A stretch of DNA of 64,000 nt from a virus. Below, in pieces: positions 56,185 through 63,109 of the stretch. Below the pieces are notes generated by a model, which saw only the letters and a list, made by a program, of their open reading frames with translations, did no database searches and was not told where the DNA came from. The stretch spans positions 55,274 to 119,273 of IMG/VR virus record IMGVR_UViG_3300032242_000468; one strand, 5' to 3'. The number at the start of each line of letters is the position of its first letter. The stretch's first letter is position 1. Position numbers and translations under genes: made by a program.

Positions 56185-56630
56185 TAACTGACCTCGGCTC
56201 TTCCGTTACCAATACTTGTTACATCAATAAAGCCAGAACCTCGTCTGTCCATATTGACCCCTTCTTCGGCTCCGACATTACGACAAAGTTCACTGAACCA
56301 TTGGTCCACAATCTCTTCGTCTGTTTTGCCTCTGTAGCCTTCTGCTTTTAATTGTAACACAAAGTACTCGTTCCAGTCAAGTTCAAAGAACCCGTTACGA
56401 ATATTATCCTGATTAACATGTGTATTTAATACCGCAACCCAAGGCTCTTTGTTAAGAGTAGCACGTTCTTTTGGAGTCATAGCCGCCGCTTCTGCGTATA
56501 ATTTGGCTTCTGCGGCTTTAATAACTGCTTGTTCTTCAATTTCTTTGGCAACTCTTGCGGCTTCTTCTGCTTTGGCTTTTTCTGCCTCAATCTTGTCTAT
56601 ACCAAAAATACGCTTAATTAACTTGTTCAT
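56184..56630 (-). CDS. Conserved phage protein with coiled-coil N terminus
   Basis: The 148-residue protein has an Ala/Glu/Lys coiled coil (about 10-55) and a folded C-terminal part with KEPWVAVLNTHVNQDNIRNG and FFELDWNEYFVLQLKAEGYR. Relatives are common in T4-like marine phages without known function. I chose the ATG at 56630, which forms TAATG with the queE stop; an ATG at 56642 would add four residues inside queE. Confidence 0.7.
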   Translation of the reverse strand: MNKLIKRIFGIDKIEAEKAKAEEAARVAKEIEEQAVIKAAEAKLYAEAAAMTPKERATLNKEPWVAVLNTHVNQDNIRNGFFELDWNEYFVLQLKAEGYRGKTDEEIVDQWFSELCRNVGAEEGVNMDRRGSGFIDVTSIGNGRAEVS

Positions 56631-57475
56631 TATGTACCCCATTCGTTTTTAAATAGTGGCACTTGTAATCTATCACTATAACGCCATCCACGTTTCATAG
56701 CCGCCAGTGCTACATTCTTTGCATTTAAGTTATACACACTTTCAACACCGCCCACTGGCATTAGATAAACATGACCAGTAAATCCAGCGGCACGATACGC
56801 ACTAACAGCACATTCTGCGTCGGCAATATCTTGTTCAGTTGCTACTACAAATTTAAGATAAGCAGTTCCGAACCATTCGTATTCACAAACAACTTTAGGT
56901 TGTATAGCATCCTCCCATGATTCTCCACTTGCTGGTAATTTGGCACTTACACTAAATGTAATTTCTCTACCAGATTTATTGGCCCATTTATATAGATACG
57001 ATCTGAATTCATCAGATAGACGCTGAGTTCCATTTGTTTCAAATGTAATCTCTTTTAAGCCAGCCATTGAAGGATGATTTAACAATTCAGGATATTGTTT
57101 CTGCCAGCCTAATAATGGCTCCCCACCTGTGATTACAAGATGTTCGTCTTCCCACCTTTTGTTAGGAAGTATATCCATAATCGAATCGGCAATACTATCA
57201 GTAGAAAGCATAGGAGAAAGATGCTTGAAGCGAGGATCCCAACTAGCGTAACTATCACAGCCGGTACTAACAAGAGGCAATTCTCTATATTCGTTAAACA
57301 TGTGTACAACAGATGCGATATCTTCAACTTCATCACTTAATTCTCCTCTTGGCATGCCAAATCCGGCACATTTAAAATTACAACCAAACACACGCAAGAA
57401 CACGGAAGGTACTCCCATGTACCTTCCTTCACCTTGTACGCTGTAAAATAGTTCTGCTACTTTAAGTTTTGCCAT
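56630..57475 (-). CDS. queE: 7-carboxy-7-deazaguanine synthase QueE (radical SAM)
   Basis: The 281-residue protein begins VAELFYSVQGEGRYMGVPS and FLRVFGCNFKC, the QueE N terminus, and has LVITGGEPLLGWQ and ITFETNGTQ, which bind S-adenosylmethionine. QueE turns 6-carboxytetrahydropterin into 7-carboxy-7-deazaguanine. The usual CxxxCxxC cluster motif is broken: Cys32 and Cys36 are followed by GFG, and the next Cys is Cys73 in TGCDSYASW, after a 36-residue insert. This variant is what I recall from T4-like phage QueE proteins. With FolE, a QueD-like protein and a DpdA-like protein in the same block, it likely serves DNA modification. Confidence 0.9.
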   Translation of the reverse strand: MAKLKVAELFYSVQGEGRYMGVPSVFLRVFGCNFKCAGFGMPRGELSDEVEDIASVVHMFNEYRELPLVSTGCDSYASWDPRFKHLSPMLSTDSIADSIMDILPNKRWEDEHLVITGGEPLLGWQKQYPELLNHPSMAGLKEITFETNGTQRLSDEFRSYLYKWANKSGREITFSVSAKLPASGESWEDAIQPKVVCEYEWFGTAYLKFVVATEQDIADAECAVSAYRAAGFTGHVYLMPVGGVESVYNLNAKNVALAAMKRGWRYSDRLQVPLFKNEWGT

Positions 57476-57663
57476 TAATTTGTTTCCTGTCTAAATCGTT
57501 GTAAAAACGCACCAATTAGACAATTGTATTCTTGTCCTGTTGCGGGGTTAGTATAGTATACCCATGTTCCGTCTTCTTTGTCAACAACATTAGTGACCTT
57601 AAATTCGGTACTATCAGTTGATGTCCATGTACTTGGAAAATCAATAATATGTTTAGCCGGCAT
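57475..57663 (-). CDS. Small protein of unknown function
   Basis: The 62-residue protein has a short beta-rich core (FKVTNVVDKEDGTWVYYTNP) and YNCLIGAFLQRF. It overlaps the queE start by one base and the cupin-like gene by 11 bases, so it belongs to the same transcript. No function is recognised. Confidence 0.6.
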   Translation of the reverse strand: MPAKHIIDFPSTWTSTDSTEFKVTNVVDKEDGTWVYYTNPATGQEYNCLIGAFLQRFRQETN

Positions 57664-58117
57664 TTTGTTTCTTCTCGTTTAAATATGTTTCATAATGGAT
57701 CCACTTGTTGTTAACAAGAAAACCCCATTCACGTTTTCTCGGACCTACAAAAAATAGTGTCCATGCTGTAACATCGGGATCTAATTCAATTCGATGATAA
57801 GTGTTCATCTTACCAAATCTAAAAGTTCCTGCTCCTCTCCATTTTTTAACTTCGGCAATCTTGTTGCCTTGGTCGTCAAACATAGGAAGCCATTCCCAAT
57901 AACCGCCTTTTAGAATAAGACTGGCATAGTTCCAAGGATGATCATGAACATCATCCGGATCAGATTTTAAAAACTTGTGTAAAAATATATTATAAGGAAA
58001 TGTTACACGCTCTTTGAATAAGACGTAATAACGCTCTAAGTATGGCTCCTGATCGGTACGATCCATAATAATACGTTTGCGATCATGTCGTTCTAACCAG
58101 TTTAAGAGCCATTTCAT
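57653..58117 (-). CDS. Cupin-like protein
   Basis: The 154-residue protein has HDHPWNYASLILKGGYWEWL, a His-rich turn followed by Gly, as in metal-binding cupins, and a C-terminal WTLFFVGPRKREWGFLV that closes the barrel. The small-molecule target is unknown. I chose the ATG at 58117 (MKWLLNWLERHDRK), one base past the upstream stop; longer starts run back over that gene. Confidence 0.65.
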   Translation of the reverse strand: MKWLLNWLERHDRKRIIMDRTDQEPYLERYYVLFKERVTFPYNIFLHKFLKSDPDDVHDHPWNYASLILKGGYWEWLPMFDDQGNKIAEVKKWRGAGTFRFGKMNTYHRIELDPDVTAWTLFFVGPRKREWGFLVNNKWIHYETYLNEKKQNAG

Positions 58118-58118
58118 C

Positions 58119-58310
58119 TTAGTCGTCCTTTTCCATATCCAATGCTTCGTTAATAACAGCAAACAATTCTTCACGTGTACCACACATGATCTTTGCTGTC
58201 TTCCAATCGTTTTCGTCATCACGACCGCTAACTTCGATCATAAAACCGTTGTCATAACGATTGACTGTAAATGATTCGTTTACTTTTGATAGTTTTTCTA
58301 AATGTGCCAT
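58119..58310 (-). CDS. Small protein of unknown function
   Basis: The 63-residue protein includes SFTVNRYDNGFMIEVSGRDD and a CGTREELFAVINEALDM helix, a beta-then-alpha pattern. A strong AAGGAG site lies 6 bases before the ATG. It sits between folE and the cupin-like gene in the same transcript. Confidence 0.6.
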   Translation of the reverse strand: MAHLEKLSKVNESFTVNRYDNGFMIEVSGRDDENDWKTAKIMCGTREELFAVINEALDMEKDD

Positions 58311-58321
58311 TTGATTCTCCT

Positions 58322-59071
58322 TTATCTTGGGGCAAACTCTTGTTGAAGTTTAATGTTATCAAAGAATTCTTTCTTTGTATTTCCGTCTGTATTAAAAGCA
58401 CCTTTGAGCACAGTTGTCTGTGTTAATGAACTATGTGCCATAATACCTCGATTCTCACAACATCCGTGTGTCATCTGCATGTATACACCGATGTCATCTG
58501 CGCCTGTGGCCTTGCCTATTTCTTTAGCAATGTCATTACAAAGTTCCTCCTGGAGAGTACCTCGTCTGGCACACCACTGAGCGATTCTGCTGTATTTTGA
58601 GAGACCGATAAGTTTTTGTGCGGCAATAATACCAATATAAGCAACACCAGCCACAGGTTGGTGATGATGGCTACACATAGAGCGAAGCTCACTGCGGACA
58701 ACCAACATACCTTGATAGCGGTCCTCCGAATCATTTGGGAACGCTGTTGCGTCTGGTCTTGAATCATATCTTCCACTCATCACCTCATTAATGTACATTT
58801 TTGCTAATCGCTTGGCAGTACCTTTACTGCTTGGATCAGTCTCTGTATCGATTAGCAGAGTTTTAAGCACCTGTTCAAATGCCGACGTTGCTTCTTCGAT
58901 TAGTTGTTTTCTAATAGCAGGACTATCTACGTATTCACTGATATTGTCATTTGCCCAGAATCTTTTACCATCACGCCTCATTTTGAAACGCAACACATCT
59001 GCCAATGTTGATTCTTCGTAGCCGCCGTCTCCGGCCATTGCGTCTAACGCAGTTTCTTTTTTCTTCTTCAA
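58322..59071 (-). CDS. folE: GTP cyclohydrolase I (FolE)
   Basis: The 249-residue protein has the zinc site MCSHHH (Cys and first His bind the metal), IAAQKLIGLSKYSRIAQWCA and HGCCENRGI, which holds the second zinc Cys. It turns GTP into 7,8-dihydroneopterin triphosphate, the first step toward 7-deazaguanines and folate. The length fits the family (about 220 residues in bacteria) with an N-terminal extension. A sigma70-like promoter with a perfect -35 lies upstream. In this block it most likely feeds the QueD-like protein and QueE. Confidence 0.95.
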   Translation of the reverse strand: MKKKKETALDAMAGDGGYEESTLADVLRFKMRRDGKRFWANDNISEYVDSPAIRKQLIEEATSAFEQVLKTLLIDTETDPSSKGTAKRLAKMYINEVMSGRYDSRPDATAFPNDSEDRYQGMLVVRSELRSMCSHHHQPVAGVAYIGIIAAQKLIGLSKYSRIAQWCARRGTLQEELCNDIAKEIGKATGADDIGVYMQMTHGCCENRGIMAHSSLTQTTVLKGAFNTDGNTKKEFFDNIKLQQEFAPR

Positions 59072-59111
59072 GTTATTCTCCGATGTTGAGGCAGTGGATT
59101 GCCATTTGTTT

Positions 59112-59140
59112 ATAATACAGGATTATTTAGGTTCTGTCAA
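59112..59140 (-). promoter_or_regulatory. Strong host sigma70-like promoter for folE
   Basis: On the minus strand a perfect TTGACA (59135-59140), a 17-base spacer and TATTAT (59112-59117; 5 of 6) lie about 40 bases before the folE ATG. The -35 box overlaps the end of the upstream dehydrogenase gene. Confidence 0.8.
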
Positions 59141-59923
59141 GCGCAGTAAAGTATTTTTCTTTACCGCGGCATCAACAACATTCATATTTAGACCGAGCAT
59201 CTCAGCATACTTTAATAATGCGGAAGTGTCTTTGGGAAAACAAGCACCTCCAAATCCAAATGCGCCATCTGGACCTGGTACTTGTAAATGACTGCTACCG
59301 ATACGATTGTCTGCTTTGATCATAGCAGAAATCTTGCCATAGTTCAGTCCAGACTTTTGGGCTACATTATATAGTTCATTCATGAATACAACTTTGGTTG
59401 CCAAGAATGAATTGATAGCATATTTTGCCAATGCGGCGTCGCCGATAGAACAATAGTATACTGATTCGATATTACGCTGAGATAATCTAATAACTTTTTC
59501 TGCTGTGTTTATATGATCAAATTCACGACCGCCAATAAACGCAAATGTGCCTCCTGCATAATCTCTTACGGCATTAGCCGCAGTTAGAAATTCTGGAGAA
59601 TGTACCAGATTAAGATATTCATTGTTTAGACGAGCGTAGGCATCAGGTGGAGCGGTACATTTACTAATAATAGTACCATTAAAATTAACTGCACGTAGTT
59701 TGGCTAATACGTCTTCTAAGATAGAGGTATCACAACTACCGTCATCGCCTTGTGGGCTTGGAACACATACAAATACCGCCGTACATTTAACTAGATCTTC
59801 ATATGAACTATTATATCCCTTAGCAGGATCAATTAATACAAGTGGTGTAATATTACTATAGACATCAAATGCTTCTTTAATAGCATTGCCTACAAAACCT
59901 AATCCAATAATTCCGACTTTCAT
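59123..59923 (-). CDS. UDP-glucose/GDP-mannose dehydrogenase-like protein, short form
   Basis: The 266-residue protein has the NAD-binding MKVGIIGLGFVGNAI, FVCVPSPQGDDGSCD, the SPEFLTAANAVRD substrate segment and the catalytic Cys in FGFGGACFPKDTSAL. These enzymes oxidise a sugar nucleotide to its uronic acid. Normal members have about 430 residues; the C-terminal domain that holds the sugar nucleotide is missing here, yet the frame ends cleanly. It may need a partner, or act on another substrate. It overlaps the GNAT gene by ATGA. Confidence 0.82.
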   Translation of the reverse strand: MKVGIIGLGFVGNAIKEAFDVYSNITPLVLIDPAKGYNSSYEDLVKCTAVFVCVPSPQGDDGSCDTSILEDVLAKLRAVNFNGTIISKCTAPPDAYARLNNEYLNLVHSPEFLTAANAVRDYAGGTFAFIGGREFDHINTAEKVIRLSQRNIESVYYCSIGDAALAKYAINSFLATKVVFMNELYNVAQKSGLNYGKISAMIKADNRIGSSHLQVPGPDGAFGFGGACFPKDTSALLKYAEMLGLNMNVVDAAVKKNTLLRLTEPK

Positions 59924-60375
59924 TTTACTTTTTTTCCCATAAGAATTGATACAGGAGTAATATCTAATTTCTCAAGTATTCTAAGATGTTCGTGATTTTT
60001 AACATGAACTATTCCGGTTATAAAATTACAATCGTTATCTAATGCAATTTTATCTAAATACTTGTGCATAATTTTAAAAATTCCTTTTTTTCTGTTATCA
60101 GGAGTGACATAACTTAATATTTTATGTAAACTTTTTGAAATCCTTATTTCTATTATTATACACCCTAAAATTTTACTATCTTGCTCTGCATAAATTCCAA
60201 TAAATTTACTTGATTCTTTCCATTGTGCTTCGGTCATAGGCCATGCCCACCCCCTTTCTACTAACTCTGCATGTCCGTTCCTATAAAGTTGTTCAATTGA
60301 ATGATTAACAATATTATCGACATAATGTACATTGATTATATTTCCGAGTTTATCTATATCACTACCGACTTTCAA
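59920..60375 (-). CDS. GNAT-family N-acetyltransferase
   Basis: The 151-residue protein has the GNAT core: SKILGCIIIEIRIS, then LSYVTPDNRKKGIFKIMHKY, where the RxxGI/K loop binds acetyl-CoA. Substrate unknown. It lies between a sugar nucleotide dehydrogenase and a glycosyltransferase, with 4-base overlaps on both sides, so a sugar amine is a reasonable guess. Confidence 0.72.
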   Translation of the reverse strand: MKVGSDIDKLGNIINVHYVDNIVNHSIEQLYRNGHAELVERGWAWPMTEAQWKESSKFIGIYAEQDSKILGCIIIEIRISKSLHKILSYVTPDNRKKGIFKIMHKYLDKIALDNDCNFITGIVHVKNHEHLRILEKLDITPVSILMGKKVK

Positions 60376-61436
60376 TTAATATTCTCCAATAGTTCACGGG
60401 CAGAAAAGAAATTGTCTGTTAAACTTTCTGCTTGTTGTTTTAATTTAGGTAAACGTGTGTGATAGTAATCCATATGGCTTATAATAGCACGACATAAATC
60501 AGGACGGTATATATTATACGAATCCCAACTTTCTGTCCATTTACTCTCATACTTAAAAATGTCATAATACATTTCGCTATATGATAGTCGATCTGGTACC
60601 ATAGGAATAGCATCTACAAGAGCACCTTCATAACAGCCTATGCCTAATGTCTCTTGTAAAGAACAACTAAACACTAGTTTAGCCTCGCCTAACAAATTGT
60701 GATATTCGTTCTTGGTTAGTTGTTGATCCTGACAAACAACAAATTCATATTGTGGTAAGTGATTTTTTAGATCTCTAAAAAGCTCAACCTGTTTCTCGGG
60801 AGCAATACGATGTGGGAAAACAATAAGATCACGTTTGGGCATGTTCTTATATGCAGTTAATGTTCCATTCATATACTCCATTGGCCAGCCTGTGCGTACA
60901 ATTTTTGTATCGTATAATTCTTTAGCAGGAGTAAATCCTAATAAGTTTTCGCAGAATAATTCAATATGAAATTGCGTAGCAAAGTAGTTGTGATCAAATG
61001 CGTGATAGAAACTCTTTTCTGCGTGACGTACCCAGGGATTATCTCCAACTAAGCGTCCGAGAAAGTCTTGAGGATCATAACTACCAGCATGCCATAGGCC
61101 GTGTGTTACTACTGGAATGTTCAGTAGTTCACTCATGTACTTTAGATTTATAATCCCAGGATGCCAAGCATCATAAAATACAAAATGATCACCAGGCTTA
61201 ACAGATCCTGAGCAGAATAAACGACCCATCTGCTCCACCTGAGATGACTTATATATATTGGTACCACCAAAATTGAGGAAAGCACCAGGAGTAGTGGCGT
61301 TAGGAATATCCGTAGGGCCATCGATAATTTGAACATTGTGTCCTGCCTTTTTTAATAACGCAGGTACATGAGTCTTCCACTGACTTGTGTACCTAGTCTC
61401 AACTGCTTCTAAGTCAACTAAAAAAACTTTTGCCAT
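60372..61436 (-). CDS. GT-B glycosyltransferase-like protein
   Basis: The 354-residue protein has the C-terminal GT-B features LIVFPHRIAPEKQVELFRDL and VFSCSLQETLGIGCYEGALV, where the Glu-rich motif binds the sugar nucleotide. The N-terminal half has a Rossmann-like start and FYDAWHPGII. It could glycosylate DNA, a phage protein or a host surface sugar; the sequence does not decide. It is coupled to both neighbours (overlap with GNAT, TAATG with the gene before). Confidence 0.75.
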   Translation of the reverse strand: MAKVFLVDLEAVETRYTSQWKTHVPALLKKAGHNVQIIDGPTDIPNATTPGAFLNFGGTNIYKSSQVEQMGRLFCSGSVKPGDHFVFYDAWHPGIINLKYMSELLNIPVVTHGLWHAGSYDPQDFLGRLVGDNPWVRHAEKSFYHAFDHNYFATQFHIELFCENLLGFTPAKELYDTKIVRTGWPMEYMNGTLTAYKNMPKRDLIVFPHRIAPEKQVELFRDLKNHLPQYEFVVCQDQQLTKNEYHNLLGEAKLVFSCSLQETLGIGCYEGALVDAIPMVPDRLSYSEMYYDIFKYESKWTESWDSYNIYRPDLCRAIISHMDYYHTRLPKLKQQAESLTDNFFSARELLENIN

Positions 61437-61657
61437 TATCTATACTTTTTGTGCTTGTTTTCATAACGCGGTTTAAACTCTCCTCCGTTTTGTTTACGAG
61501 AAAAGTATTTGTATTCCTGTGACCTATATAAATCACCGGGATTAAAAGGGAGCATGTTAAACCTACAGTAATCTAACCACGCATCAAGATCATCGAAGAT
61601 CTTTTCAACTTCGGGTTTCATACGTAGAGTTTTTGTAACATAGCCTGGAAGCGACAT
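61436..61657 (-). CDS. Small basic protein of unknown function
   Basis: The 73-residue protein begins MSLPGYVTKTLRMKPEVEKI and ends in a basic, aromatic tail. I chose the ATG at 61657 because AAGGAA lies 8 bases ahead; an earlier ATG at 61726 would run back over the QueD-like gene. No function is recognised. Confidence 0.6.
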   Translation of the reverse strand: MSLPGYVTKTLRMKPEVEKIFDDLDAWLDYCRFNMLPFNPGDLYRSQEYKYFSRKQNGGEFKPRYENKHKKYR

Positions 61658-61667
61658 CTTAATTTCC

Positions 61668-62057
61668 TTAATATTTGATGAATGAACCATTTTCTCCGTC
61701 TTCGGAGACCTCAATCCAAATCTCACGACCTGGATACTTTTGTGAGATAGTGTCGTACAGTTCGTCTGACATCATCTCGCAACTCTTATAATCTAATTTA
61801 AGTATACTATCTTTGTAAAGGTTTTCCAACCAGCGTTTGAATTGAATAAACTCAATATCTCGATCGTTATGAACTACACTGATCCATACACGAAAATGGA
61901 AAATATGTCGATGAGGAGTACCAAGGAATGATACATCATATTCATCGCCTGTAGCCAATGCAGGATCTGTTGCGGCGGCTGGATAGCAGTGAATACCTTC
62001 TTTCTGGAACGTCACCCAGATCATTTTGTTTGGACGGATGTCTTGCTTAATTATCAT
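61668..62057 (-). CDS. queD: QueD-like 6-pyruvoyl/6-carboxy-tetrahydropterin synthase
   Basis: The protein of about 129 residues has KEGIHCYP, then a THRHIFHFRVWI strand with an HxH motif, DIEFIQFKRW and a C-terminal EIWIEVSEDGENG. This follows the T-fold order of QueD: one His, an HxH pair binding zinc, a helix and a final Glu strand. QueD makes 6-carboxytetrahydropterin from the FolE product for QueE. The catalytic Cys usually found just before HxH is not visible; the Cys in IHCYP lies elsewhere. I chose the ATG at 62057, which overlaps the previous stop by 11 bases. The family call rests on motif order and the que gene context. Confidence 0.65.
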   Translation of the reverse strand: MIIKQDIRPNKMIWVTFQKEGIHCYPAAATDPALATGDEYDVSFLGTPHRHIFHFRVWISVVHNDRDIEFIQFKRWLENLYKDSILKLDYKSCEMMSDELYDTISQKYPGREIWIEVSEDGENGSFIKY

Positions 62058-62583
62058 AATCAAATAAACTTTCAAAAACAGATTTTATTGGAGCAAACTT
62101 TTTGTGGAATTGATATCCGTCGTCTATATTTCCGATTGGATATTCTCCATAAAACTTTTTATGATTTTCTATCAACTCAATTTCTGCACTTTGTATTTCG
62201 GATGTTGTGTTTATAGTTTGAAAAGGGTAATTATCAAAACTCCAAAGAGTTACAACTATATTGTTATGATTCATACCGGTAGAATATCTATTTTTATATT
62301 CTTTATTGTAAAACAAGAATTCACTACCATTGCCGCCTATTAATTTATAGGCTCCCCAACTATCTAGATGTCCAATTTGTCTATAAATTCTTTCACCATG
62401 TTGGGTAGTAGATGCGTCAGTCATACCATATTTGACAGTATGATTTTCATGCCTTATCTCGTATGTGCCTTTACTGACTCCTAAACGTTTGACAATACTC
62501 ATAATTTCCGAAGGTTCAAGTAAACCTTTAAGTGGAAATTGATATATTTGCGTTGCATTCCAATTAGTTTGACGTGTTATCAT
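62047..62583 (-). CDS. Unknown phage protein, possible GIY-YIG/T5orf172-like nuclease
   Basis: The 178-residue protein has HTVKYGMTDASTTQHGERIY followed by RQIGHLDSWGAY, which recalls the second half of a GIY-YIG-like nuclease core (Y-x-G-x-T, then a conserved Arg). It also has FDNYPFQTINTTSEIQSAEI and a conserved-looking YPIGNIDDGYQFHKK. I cannot find a clear first GIY motif, so the nuclease call is weak. It overlaps both neighbours and lies inside the 7-deazaguanine block. Confidence 0.45.
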   Translation of the reverse strand: MITRQTNWNATQIYQFPLKGLLEPSEIMSIVKRLGVSKGTYEIRHENHTVKYGMTDASTTQHGERIYRQIGHLDSWGAYKLIGGNGSEFLFYNKEYKNRYSTGMNHNNIVVTLWSFDNYPFQTINTTSEIQSAEIELIENHKKFYGEYPIGNIDDGYQFHKKFAPIKSVFESLFDYDN

Positions 62584-63109
62584 TTAAAATCTCATCTCCT
62601 GTATACTGATCCCAGTCAGTAAACTTGTCGGTTGATAAAAGGTCGTGTAGTCTGTGACACCACACGCCGGGGTTAGTAGCGGCAAAGTCTTTGTCGTCTA
62701 TCTTTAGTGTAGCATTATATCCCAGTTGTTGTAAATAGGGCAATTTAACCGAAATCTGAGGAATAAACTTTCTGTTCTCAGTAAGTCCTGATTCCAAAAC
62801 ACCTTCAGTTTCTTTTACATCAAAATCTAATGTACACCAATATCCTCGATCCAAACAGGGGGTAATCATACTTTCCCAAAGTCTCCAAGTAACTCCGTCA
62901 TTAACTCCGCCTGTGCGGAAACTTTGATTAGCACCAAAATAAATATGCTTTACATTTTCAGCCTTAGCCATTGCCAAAATTTCTTGTAGATTTTGAACAC
63001 CTACCACAAATAGTGTTTCCATTCCATAAGCAGGTGTATGTTCTACTTCTATACCTGAGAAGAATACTACATCTTCTTCAATTTGACCTTCTTCGTATTC
63101 TCTTTTCAT
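62564..63109 (-). CDS. Conserved phage protein coupled to the DpdA-like gene
   Basis: The 181-residue protein includes VEHTPAYGMETLFVVGVQNL, AENVKHIYFGANQSF, CLDRGYWCTLDFDV, QISVKLPYLQQLGYNATLKI and a C-terminal NPGVWCHRLHDLL. I know relatives in T4-like marine phages but no function, and no known enzyme motif is clear. The ATG overlaps the stop of the DpdA-like gene by ATGA, the tightest form of coupling, so it may help the DNA modification step. Confidence 0.65.
   Translation of the reverse strand: MKREYEEGQIEEDVVFFSGIEVEHTPAYGMETLFVVGVQNLQEILAMAKAENVKHIYFGANQSFRTGGVNDGVTWRLWESMITPCLDRGYWCTLDFDVKETEGVLESGLTENRKFIPQISVKLPYLQQLGYNATLKIDDKDFAATNPGVWCHRLHDLLSTDKFTDWDQYTGDEILNDNTSN

Noticed and set aside
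58118-58222. Longer N terminus for the cupin-like protein
   Set aside because: The extension reads back over the small upstream gene in another frame and gives a basic, unlikely peptide; the ATG at 58117 directly follows that gene's stop.
61658-61726. Longer N terminus for the small gene before the glycosyltransferase
   Set aside because: The ATG at 61657 has an AAGGAA site; the longer form overlaps the QueD-like gene.
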